From an uncultured Alistipes sp. (GTDB lineage: Bacteria > Bacteroidota > Bacteroidia > Bacteroidales > Rikenellaceae), in contig CAJUAV010000002.1 in the NCBI GenBank assembly GCA_910584485.1, positions 1 to 64,000 of the forward strand: 64,000 nt of DNA. Reading direction: 5' to 3'. The stretch's first letter is position 1. Every line of letters begins with the position of its first letter. Both the position numbers and the translations under genes were made by a program. Positions 41,716 through 49,672 of this stretch are shown in pieces. The notes under the pieces were generated by a model, which was not told the DNA's origin, made no database searches, and was given only the letters and a program-made list of their open reading frames with translations.

Positions 41716-43386
41716 ATGAAAAAAATCTTCATAACGCTCCTGGCGGCCGCCGCACTGACCGCCTGCATCGAGGACAAGACCTCCTTTCCGACCGACTCGG
41801 TGGACGACATCACGGTGACGGACATCGCCGACGGCTCGGTCGTCCGCAACGGCTACCTCGAACCCTTCGATTTCGCCCCGACGCTCATGCAGGGCGACCG
41901 GACGCTGGACGACGAAAACTACAGCTATCGCTGGGAGCTCAACGAGTATCCCCAAAGTCCCGATTTCGAGGTGATCGGCACCGAGCGCGAACTGCACACC
42001 GTATTGAACAACCCGATTTCGAATCGCGACTATGTACTGAAACTGACCGTCACGGACCTTGCGAACGAGCTGGAGTTCCTCTTCTCGTGGCAGCTCTACA
42101 TCCAGCCCGCCTTCCTCGACGGACTGGTCGTCAGCGACACGAAGGACGGCATGACCTCCGATCTGACCCTCATCATGAACGACCGGCTGACGATCAACTA
42201 TGCGGGCAAGCCCGAAAAGATCTTCCGCGACATCCTTGCCACGGCTACGGGAAGCGCCTATCCCGGACTGCTCGACCGGCTCTTTCCTACCTGCCAGGGC
42301 TACTACGACAATTGCACGCACTATCTGTGGGCCATCGACGAAAACGATACCCCCGTCCGTTTCGAATGCACCGATTATTCGCAGTCCGCCGAGAAAGATA
42401 TCCTGCTCTACCGCTACGAAGGGCAGCGCGTCTCCCGCATCTTCAGCTTCTCCACGAGCCCGGCTACGAGCAACTCCTGGTTCATGATGACCACGCACGG
42501 CAATTACAGACTGTCCCCGATGAACGACATTACGTTCGGCATGCCGAATCCCGCCGTCAACAGCTCCATGAAGAACGACATCTGCGCATGGACGCCCTAT
42601 AACGGAGGCGACATGTACTGCGCCGCCGCATGGGTGGACGACAAGACAGGGCGTTTCGTCCTGATGGACGACTCTTACTCCTCAACACAACTGACCATAC
42701 TCGAAAATCCCGCCGAAGGCACGCCCGCCTTCGACGCCGAGGACCCGGGCGATCGGACCATCATCGGCGCCGGCATGACCTACGACGAGAACATTCCCGC
42801 GCTGCTCTTCCGCGAAAACGCCACGGGCGAGTACGCCATCTACACCATCACTCCCTATGCCGAAGAGAAGGGCCACTACGAGGATCCCGACAACTGGGAA
42901 GGCTGGGTCGTCGACATTCCCGAGCAGCCCTACGCGCCCCGCGCCCGCATCGTGCTGCCCGCGGCGGTCGGTGCGCAGCTCGACCGCGCGGTCGACACGG
43001 AGTTCTGTACCAAGCAGGCGATCCTCTACGTCGCCACGCCCGAGCAGCTCTCGGCCGTTCTCTTCGCCACGGGCACCGCAGCAGACGGAGGCGTGAAGTT
43101 CACTCCCGATGCGGGCGAACGGATCACCTCGGTGAAGCTCTACCGCCAGGGACAATACCTCTACGGCGGCGCCTGCGCGGTTCAAGAAGATACCGGCACG
43201 TCGGCACGTCCGCTGCTCGACCTGACGAACAGCGCCGTGATCGTCACCACGCAGAAGAGCGAAACCGAAGGCTTCGTCTACGTCGTGCCGATGACGCAGC
43301 TCGGCACGGGCAACCTCGACCGCTCGAAGGCGATGAAATTCGACGGATTCGGCAAGATCCTCGACGTCAACACCACCGGCTATTGA
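41716..43386 (+). CDS. PKD-like family lipoprotein
   Basis: The 556-residue lipoprotein has a signal with lipobox ALTAC (Cys near 16), an N-terminal PKD-like immunoglobulin domain (about 40-125, SYRWELNEYPQSPDFEVIG) and a large C-terminal region with repeated beta-strands (ILYVATPEQLSAVLFATG, AGERITSVKLYRQGQYLYGG) that could form a propeller. It is the last gene of the SusC-SusD-DUF4843-PKD series, starting 13 bases after DUF4843, and is followed by a terminator. Its ligand is unknown. Confidence 0.82.
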   Translation: MKKIFITLLAAAALTACIEDKTSFPTDSVDDITVTDIADGSVVRNGYLEPFDFAPTLMQGDRTLDDENYSYRWELNEYPQSPDFEVIGTERELHTVLNNPISNRDYVLKLTVTDLANELEFLFSWQLYIQPAFLDGLVVSDTKDGMTSDLTLIMNDRLTINYAGKPEKIFRDILATATGSAYPGLLDRLFPTCQGYYDNCTHYLWAIDENDTPVRFECTDYSQSAEKDILLYRYEGQRVSRIFSFSTSPATSNSWFMMTTHGNYRLSPMNDITFGMPNPAVNSSMKNDICAWTPYNGGDMYCAAAWVDDKTGRFVLMDDSYSSTQLTILENPAEGTPAFDAEDPGDRTIIGAGMTYDENIPALLFRENATGEYAIYTITPYAEEKGHYEDPDNWEGWVVDIPEQPYAPRARIVLPAAVGAQLDRAVDTEFCTKQAILYVATPEQLSAVLFATGTAADGGVKFTPDAGERITSVKLYRQGQYLYGGACAVQEDTGTSARPLLDLTNSAVIVTTQKSETEGFVYVVPMTQLGTGNLDRSKAMKFDGFGKILDVNTTGY

Positions 43387-43400
43387 TCCGACCCTTTTTC

Positions 43401-43450
43401 ACGCGCCGACGGGCCCGAAACGCGACCAGTCGTCCGTCGGCGCGTTTTTT
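43401..43450 (+). terminator. Rho-independent terminator after the SusCD operon
   Basis: ACGCGCCGACGG (43401-43412) pairs with CCGTCGGCGCGT (43434-43445), followed by six T (43445-43450). It separates the nutrient-uptake operon from the ABC genes, so the latter should have their own promoter or rely on read-through. Confidence 0.82.
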
Positions 43451-43483
43451 CACCGACCAACCACCGAAAACACCGCTACATCC

Positions 43484-44422
43484 ATGAGTACACCCATAGT
43501 CGAGGTCCGACACCTGTCGCACCGTTACAGCGTCAACTGGGCCGTGCGCGACATCAGCTTCTCGATCGAAAAGACGGGCATTCTGGGCCTGCTGGGGTCG
43601 AACGGCGCCGGCAAGTCGACGACGATGAACATCATCTGCGGCGTCCTGAACCAGACCGAGGGCGACGTGCTGATCAACGGCATCGACCTGCGCAAAAATC
43701 CCGTCGAGGCGAAACGCCACATCGGCTTCCTGCCCCAGAAACCGCCCCTCTACCCCGACCTGACGGTCGACGAATACCTCGTCCACTGCGCGACGCTGCG
43801 CCGCATGGCTCCGCGCGCGATCCGTGCGGCCGTCGAGCGCGCCAAGGAGCGCTGCGCCATCGGGCACTTCAGCAAACGCCTCATCAAAAACCTCTCGGGC
43901 GGCTACCAGCAGCGCGTCGGCATCGCCCAGGCGATCGTCCATGATCCCCAGTTCGTGGTTCTCGACGAGCCGACCAACGGCCTCGACCCCAACCAGATCG
44001 TCGAAATCCGCTCGCTCATCAAGGAGATCGCCCGCGACCACTCGGTGCTCCTCTCGACCCACATCCTCTCCGAGGTGCAGGCCACCTGCCGCGAAATCCG
44101 CATGATCGAGCAGGGACGCATGGTCTTCTCGGGGACGATGGAGGAGTTCGACAACTACGTGGTGCCCAACAGCCTCACGGTCGCCTTCGCCAACCCGCCC
44201 GCCGAAGCGGAGCTGGCCGCCCTCGAACACGTCCTGCACGTCGAGCGCACGGGGCCGGGCCTCTACCGCCTCCGCTTCTCCGAAGACGAGACGATCACCG
44301 AGCGCATCATCGCCGAAAGCATCGCCCGCGGCTGGCACCTGCGCGAAATCGCCCTCGAACGCTGCTCGCTCGACGTGATCTTCGCCCAGCTCTCGGGCAA
44401 ACTCGACAACAACACCCGATAG
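43484..44422 (+). CDS. ABC transporter ATP-binding protein, GldA-like
   Basis: The 312-residue nucleotide-binding subunit has Walker A GSNGAGKST (residues 38-46), signature LSGGYQQRVGIAQA, Walker B VVLDEPTNGLDP and the His switch LLSTHILSE. The first 220 residues are the ATPase; the rest is a short accessory domain. It is the first gene of an ATPase-permease-permease group and resembles GldA of the Bacteroidota gliding-type exporter. Ten bases separate it from the next gene. Confidence 0.9.
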   Translation: MSTPIVEVRHLSHRYSVNWAVRDISFSIEKTGILGLLGSNGAGKSTTMNIICGVLNQTEGDVLINGIDLRKNPVEAKRHIGFLPQKPPLYPDLTVDEYLVHCATLRRMAPRAIRAAVERAKERCAIGHFSKRLIKNLSGGYQQRVGIAQAIVHDPQFVVLDEPTNGLDPNQIVEIRSLIKEIARDHSVLLSTHILSEVQATCREIRMIEQGRMVFSGTMEEFDNYVVPNSLTVAFANPPAEAELAALEHVLHVERTGPGLYRLRFSEDETITERIIAESIARGWHLREIALERCSLDVIFAQLSGKLDNNTR

Positions 44423-44431
44423 CCCCGCGCC

Positions 44432-46750
44432 ATGAAGATCATCCTGCGCATCGCCCGCACCGAACTGGCGACCCTCTTCTACTCACCGATCGCGTGGTTC
44501 ATCCTGATCCTCTTTTCGCTGCTGACCGCCTCGCAGTTCGCGGCTTCCATGGAGGGGACCCTCACCTACCATGATCTGTACGGCTACGATCCGCTCGGCG
44601 ACGGATCGATGACGAGCTTCTTTCTGGGCACCATGGGCTTCTTTTCGAAGATCGTCTACAACCTCTACATCTACATCCCGCTGCTCACGATGGGGCTCTT
44701 GAGCCGCGAAACGGCCTCGGGATCGATCAAGCTGCTCTTCTCGTCGCCCGTGACGAGCGGCCAAATCGTGCTGGGCAAGTACCTCGCCGCCGTCGCCTTC
44801 GGCCTCTGCATGCTGCTCGTGCCGATCCTCTCGGCCGTATGCGGCTCGATGCTCATCCCCCACTTCGACTGGCCGCCCGTGCTGACGGCCCTTCTGGGGC
44901 TCGTCCTGCTCATGGCGGCCTACTGCGCCGTGGGGCTCTGGATGTCGTCGCTGACCTCCTACCAGGTCGTCGCTGCCATCGGCACGCTCGCCGTGCTGGC
45001 CGCCCTGCAGTTCGTCGGCCGCATCGGACAGCAGTACGAGCTGGTGCGCGAACTGACCTACTGGCTCTCGATCAACGGACGCACGACGGAGATGCTCGAC
45101 GGACAGCTGCGCAGCGACGACGTCGTCTATTTCCTCGGCGTGGTGACGCTCTTTCTGACCTTCACCCGCTTCCGCCTCGCATTCGGGCGCCGCACCATCG
45201 GCTGCGCGGCACGGGCGGCGGCGTATGCAGGGCTCTTCGCCGCCGTGCTGGCCGTGGGCTTCGTCACCTCGCGGCCCGCGCTGATCCGCACCCTCGACAC
45301 GACGCGGGGCGAACAGCTCTCGATCACCGAGAACAGCCGCCGCGTACTGCAACGGATCGAGGGACCCGTGACGGTCACCAACTACGTCAACCTGCTCGAC
45401 AGCAAGTCGAGCAGCTACCTGCCGCACCGCCTCATGCAGAACCGCGCCCTCTTCGCCCCCTATCGGCGTTTCAAGGCCGACCTGGAGGAACGCTACGTCT
45501 TCTACTACGACTCGGTACCGCGGCTGGCGACCAACCGCCGCTTCCGCGACAAGACGACGCACGAAATGCGCGACTACATGGCGATGATCTACGACCTCGA
45601 TCCGCGCCTCTTCCTGTCACCGGCAGAAATCCGCGAGCGGATCGACCTGGGCGAGGAGCAGAACGCCTTCGTCCGCGTCATCGAGCTGGCCGACGGCCGC
45701 ACGGCGCGGCTGCGCGATTTCGAAGACATGTACACGCAGCCTTCCGAGGCCGAAATCACGGCCGTTTTCAAGAAACTGCTCGACACGCCGCCGACGGTGG
45801 GCTTTCTCACGGGGCATGGCGAGCGCGGCGCGACGAACCCGGGCGACCGCGGTTTCAGCTGCTTCGCCGTCGAAAAGTATTCGCGCGCGGCCCTCGTCAA
45901 CCAGGGCTTCGAGATCCGCGAAATATCGCTCGCCGAGGGTGCGGCCGTACCCGCCGAGATCGACATCGTGGTGATCGCCGATCCGAAGCAACCCTTCGCC
46001 GCGGCCGAGCTGGAGGCGTTCGACGCCTACCTGGCGCGCGGCGGCAACCTGCTCGTGCTGACCGAGCCGTCGGGCCGCGAGGCAGCCACCCCGCTGCTGG
46101 CGCGCTGCGGCCTGCACATGGAGAGCGACTGCCTCGTGCAGCCCTTCGGCGATTTCGAGCCCGACCTGATTCTGGCCTCGGCGACCGACGAGGCGGCCGA
46201 ACTGGGCGAGGCGTTCCGACGCGACTTTCCGAAAGGACAGCTGCGCGTCTCGATGCCCGGCTGCGCCGCCCTCACGCTCCTCGACGACGATCAGGGCTTC
46301 CGCCGCATCCCCCTGCTGCGGACCGAGGAGAGCGGCGCCTGGATCGAGCGCGAACAGCCCTCGTTCGACGGAGCCCCCGTGGTCTGCAACCCCGCGGCGG
46401 GCGAGCGCGAGCAGCGCTACATCACCGCCTGGGCCGCCGAACGGGAGCTCGGCGACGGACGCCGCCAGCGCATCCTCGTCACGGGCGACGCCGACTGCTT
46501 CGCCAACAGCGAGCTGGACGGCAGCCGCGAGGGATACCGCTCGGGCAATTTCCGCCTCGTGACCGAGGCGTTCCGCTACCTCACGGGGGGCGAATTTCCG
46601 ATCGACGTACGGCATCCCGACGCGCTCGACAGCCGCTACGGGGCGACGGCCGAGGCGGCCGGTACGATCAAGTTCGTCTTCAAGGGGCTGCTCCCCGCGC
46701 TGCTGCTGCTGATCGGGATTCTTTTGTGGCTCAAACGCCGCCGACACTAA
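44432..46750 (+). CDS. GldF-GldG fusion (ABC permease plus substrate-binding-like domain), copy 1
   Basis: The 772-residue protein joins two parts that are separate in gliding flavobacteria. Residues 1-280 form an ABC-2 permease with six or so transmembrane helices (SPIAWFILILFSLLTASQF; NLYIYIPLLTMGLLSRETAS). Residues about 300-730 form a large external GldG-like domain (TAVFKKLLDTPPTVGFLTGH; GRRQRILVTGDADCFANSE). A final helix (about 748-766) anchors the end. A second gene of the same design follows 13 bases later. In flavobacteria GldAFG is needed for gliding; in non-gliding gut relatives the role is unknown. Confidence 0.87.
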   Translation: MKIILRIARTELATLFYSPIAWFILILFSLLTASQFAASMEGTLTYHDLYGYDPLGDGSMTSFFLGTMGFFSKIVYNLYIYIPLLTMGLLSRETASGSIKLLFSSPVTSGQIVLGKYLAAVAFGLCMLLVPILSAVCGSMLIPHFDWPPVLTALLGLVLLMAAYCAVGLWMSSLTSYQVVAAIGTLAVLAALQFVGRIGQQYELVRELTYWLSINGRTTEMLDGQLRSDDVVYFLGVVTLFLTFTRFRLAFGRRTIGCAARAAAYAGLFAAVLAVGFVTSRPALIRTLDTTRGEQLSITENSRRVLQRIEGPVTVTNYVNLLDSKSSSYLPHRLMQNRALFAPYRRFKADLEERYVFYYDSVPRLATNRRFRDKTTHEMRDYMAMIYDLDPRLFLSPAEIRERIDLGEEQNAFVRVIELADGRTARLRDFEDMYTQPSEAEITAVFKKLLDTPPTVGFLTGHGERGATNPGDRGFSCFAVEKYSRAALVNQGFEIREISLAEGAAVPAEIDIVVIADPKQPFAAAELEAFDAYLARGGNLLVLTEPSGREAATPLLARCGLHMESDCLVQPFGDFEPDLILASATDEAAELGEAFRRDFPKGQLRVSMPGCAALTLLDDDQGFRRIPLLRTEESGAWIEREQPSFDGAPVVCNPAAGEREQRYITAWAAERELGDGRRQRILVTGDADCFANSELDGSREGYRSGNFRLVTEAFRYLTGGEFPIDVRHPDALDSRYGATAEAAGTIKFVFKGLLPALLLLIGILLWLKRRRH

Positions 46751-46763
46751 ATCCAAGACATCC

Positions 46764-49079
46764 ATGAACCGAAAACTGATATGGGGCATCGCCCGCAACG
46801 AACTGGCGGCCCTCTTCTATTCGCCCGTGGCATGGCTGCTGCTCATCGCCTTCGCCGTGCAGCTCGGCACCGCTTTCGGCGATATCCTGACGATCATCGT
46901 ACGCGCCAAGGCCCTCGGGCAGACCATCAATTTCAGCGTCACGGCAGGTATCGTCCTCGGCGGTCAGGGCATCTACGAGGTGATCCAGCATACGATCTAC
47001 CTCTACATCCCGCTGCTCACGATGAACCTCATGAGCCGCGAATACGCCTCGGGATCGATCAAGCTGCTCTACTCGTCGCCCGTTTCGAGCCTGCACATCG
47101 TCGCGGGCAAGTTCCTCGCGATGGTCGTCTTCGCCCTGCTTTTCGTGCTGCTGCTGGCCCTGCCGCTCGCGGCGATGGCCTTCGCGGTGCCGCTCGTCGA
47201 CGTACCGCTGGTGCTGGCGGGGCTGCTCTCGATGCTCCTGCTGATCCTCACCTACTGCGCCATCGGCCTCTTCATGTCGGCCCTGACCTCCTACCAGGTC
47301 GTCGCCGCCGTGGCGACGCTCGCCGCGCTCGCCTTCTTCAACTACGTGGGCGAGGTCGGACAAGGAGTGCCCCTGCTGCGCGAAATCACCTACTGGCTCT
47401 CGATCCGCGGCCGCGCCAGCGAAATGGTCGGCGGCCTCGTATGCAGCGACGACGTGATCTATTTCCTCTCGGTGATCCTGCTCTTCCTCTGGCTCACGGT
47501 CATCCGGCTCGACAACGACCGCTCGCGCCGCACGTGGCGGCAGAAGGCGCTGCGTTACGGCACGGCCCTCGGCACGATCGTGCTGGTCGGCTTCGTCAGC
47601 TCGCGACCCGCCGTCATGGGCTTCTACGACGCCACCCACGCCCGCCAGCGGACCCTGTCGGAGGAGAGCCGCGCCGTGATGGAGCAGCTCGAAGGACCTC
47701 TGACAATCACCACCTACGTCGATATCTTCGATCCCGAATTCGAGCTCGTTTCGCCGCAGGCGCAGAAGGAGGATTTCACCCGCTTCAAGATGTACACGCG
47801 CTACAAGCCCGAAATCCGCATGAAATACGTCTACTACTACTCCGCGCCGCGCGATTCGGTGCTCCGCGAGCAGTACCCCGATCTGGACGACTACGGCATC
47901 GCCTGCGAGGTGGCGCGCAAGAAGCGGTTCAACCCGCGCCGGCTGAAGAGCGCCGAGGAGCTGAAGGGCGAAATCGACCTCGCGGCCGAAAAGTACCGCT
48001 TCGTACGCGTCGTGCGGCGCGGTTCGGGCGAGGAGGCGCGGCTGCGCCTGTTCGACGACCGCGACCGTCACCCCTCCGAAACGGAGGTCTCTGCGGCCCT
48101 GAAGAAGATGCTCGTGCCCCCCGTGAAGGTGGGTGCCCTCGCAGGCCACTACGAACGCTCGGTCTCGAAGGGGGGCGACCGCGACTACTCGATCTTCGCC
48201 ACGCGCGGACGCTTCCGCTACTCGATGATCAACCAGGGGTTCGACGTCGTGGAGCTGAACCTCGCCGAAACGGGCGACGTGCCCGACGAAATCGGCATCC
48301 TGCTCGTCGCCGATCCGCGCACGCCCCTCTCGGAGGCCGAGACAGCGGCCGTCGACCGCTTCGTGGAGCGGGGCGGCAACCTGCTCGTGCTGGGCGACGC
48401 GGGACGGCAGGCGGCAATCAACCCGCTGCTCGAACGCTTCGGCGTGCGGCTGCGCGAAGGGACGCTGGTGTACCCCTCGCCGATCCACCCCGCCGATCTG
48501 GTGACCGCGCGCGCCACGCAGCAGGCGGCCGACTCGCTCAAGGGGTTCTATCGGACCATGCGGCGCTCCCCGGCTTACGCCGTTTCGATGCCTTCGGCCG
48601 CGGCGATCGAGCTCGTCGACACGACGCGCTTCCGTCCGATCGTGCTGCTGGAGAGCCCCGAAGAGGGGTGGATCGAGCGGCAGACGACCGATTTCGCGAC
48701 CGAAAACCCGACGCTCGATCCGCGCACGGGCGAGGCGGCGGGCCGCTATCCCGTGGCCGTGGCGCTGACGCGTCCGTGGAAAGGTCGGCAGCAGCGCATC
48801 CTCGTCACGGGCGACGCCGACTGCTTCTCGAACGCCGAACTGACGGGGGCCGATCGGCCCGGCTTTCACAGCATCAATTTCTCGATGATCCCGGGATCGT
48901 TCCGCTGGCTCTGCTACGGAGAGTTCCCCGTTTCATCGGCCCGCACGCCCAACCGCGACACGGACATCGCGCTGACGCCCATGACGCTGCGGCCCGTCAA
49001 GCGGTGCTATCTGTTCGGCATTCCCGCCCTGATCGGGCTTGCGGGGCTCTTCGTCTGCCTGCGGAGACGAAGAGGTTGA
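46764..49079 (+). CDS. GldF-GldG fusion, copy 2
   Basis: This 771-residue paralogue of the preceding gene has the same order: ABC-2 permease (1-285; ARNELAALFYSPVAWLLLIA, NLMSREYASGSIKLLYSSPV), external GldG-like domain (about 300-735; VSAALKKMLVPPVKVGALAG, RQQRILVTGDADCFSNAEL) and C-terminal helix (about 748-766). The two proteins align along their length but differ clearly, so the duplication is old; they probably form the two halves of one transporter with the single ATPase. It is the last gene of the group, 100 bases before the next. Confidence 0.87.
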   Translation: MNRKLIWGIARNELAALFYSPVAWLLLIAFAVQLGTAFGDILTIIVRAKALGQTINFSVTAGIVLGGQGIYEVIQHTIYLYIPLLTMNLMSREYASGSIKLLYSSPVSSLHIVAGKFLAMVVFALLFVLLLALPLAAMAFAVPLVDVPLVLAGLLSMLLLILTYCAIGLFMSALTSYQVVAAVATLAALAFFNYVGEVGQGVPLLREITYWLSIRGRASEMVGGLVCSDDVIYFLSVILLFLWLTVIRLDNDRSRRTWRQKALRYGTALGTIVLVGFVSSRPAVMGFYDATHARQRTLSEESRAVMEQLEGPLTITTYVDIFDPEFELVSPQAQKEDFTRFKMYTRYKPEIRMKYVYYYSAPRDSVLREQYPDLDDYGIACEVARKKRFNPRRLKSAEELKGEIDLAAEKYRFVRVVRRGSGEEARLRLFDDRDRHPSETEVSAALKKMLVPPVKVGALAGHYERSVSKGGDRDYSIFATRGRFRYSMINQGFDVVELNLAETGDVPDEIGILLVADPRTPLSEAETAAVDRFVERGGNLLVLGDAGRQAAINPLLERFGVRLREGTLVYPSPIHPADLVTARATQQAADSLKGFYRTMRRSPAYAVSMPSAAAIELVDTTRFRPIVLLESPEEGWIERQTTDFATENPTLDPRTGEAAGRYPVAVALTRPWKGRQQRILVTGDADCFSNAELTGADRPGFHSINFSMIPGSFRWLCYGEFPVSSARTPNRDTDIALTPMTLRPVKRCYLFGIPALIGLAGLFVCLRRRRG

Positions 49080-49115
49080 AAAATGTGTTTCACAGTGACA
49101 CGGAAAGTTTTTTCG

Positions 49116-49123
49116 TATCTTTT
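49116..49123 (+). promoter_or_regulatory. Possible -7 element before the small secreted protein
   Basis: TATCTTTT differs from the consensus in the last base and lies 57 bases before the start codon in an AT-rich stretch. No well-spaced -33 box. Confidence 0.35.
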
Positions 49124-49179
49124 ATAAACGGAAACACAACGCCGTAAACCTGCATCATGTATCACCAAAAAACACTGCT

Positions 49180-49563
49180 ATGAAAACCAAACTCTTTTTC
49201 ACCCTCCTGTGCTGCCTGTTCGCAGCAGGAGCGACGGCCCAGCCGACCAAAACGAGAACCGGAGAGTACCAATATTTTTTCACGGTTACCGACGAAGTGG
49301 GCGAACCGCTCGAAATGGTATCGATCGAGCTCCATTCCAGCGAAATGAACTTCGGAGTTCTCACCAACTACCAAGGTACGGCGACCCTGCTGTCCTCGAT
49401 CCTGCTGACCGAAAAAAAAGGTTGCTCGTTCCACATTCATCTGAAAGGCTACCTGCCCGAAACGATCTGCTTCGACGAAGAGTCGGACGGCGTGGCGAAG
49501 ATCGTTCTGAAAGCCGATCCGAACGCCCCGCAAAAGAAGAGCAAAAAGCGGAATCGGCGTTAA
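49180..49563 (+). CDS. Small secreted protein with carboxypeptidase-regulatory-like fold
   Basis: The 127-residue protein has a signal peptide (1-20, ending ATAQ) and a single beta-sandwich-like domain (YFFTVTDEVGEPLEMVSIEL; TNYQGTATLLSSI; FHIHLKGYLPETICF) similar to the carboxypeptidase-regulatory or peptidase-associated domains at the front of SusC and the next gene. The C-terminus is Lys/Arg-rich (KKSKKRNRR). A role as a surface accessory of the receptor downstream is inference. A terminator-like hairpin follows. Confidence 0.68.
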   Translation: MKTKLFFTLLCCLFAAGATAQPTKTRTGEYQYFFTVTDEVGEPLEMVSIELHSSEMNFGVLTNYQGTATLLSSILLTEKKGCSFHIHLKGYLPETICFDEESDGVAKIVLKADPNAPQKKSKKRNRR

Positions 49564-49584
49564 CCGCCCTCCGCCCTCAAGGCG

Positions 49585-49624
49585 CCGCGGGCGGGAAGCA
49601 TCCGCAACCCGCCCGCGCGCGTTT
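49585..49624 (+). terminator. Terminator-like hairpin after the small secreted protein
   Basis: GCGGGCGGG (49587-49595) pairs with CCCGCCCGC (49608-49616), followed by GCGCG and four T (49622-49625 region). Confidence 0.65.
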
Positions 49625-49647
49625 TCGTCATGCGCGTTCCCCCTATT

Positions 49648-49656
49648 CCCCCCCCC
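49648..49656. repeat. C9 homopolymer between two possible start codons
   Basis: Nine consecutive C located between an upstream ATG at 49630 (out of frame) and the ATG at 49673 of the receptor-like gene. Loss of one C would put the two starts in the same frame with no intervening stop. Confidence 0.95.
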
Positions 49657-49672
49657 GAAGAGACCTTCTGCC

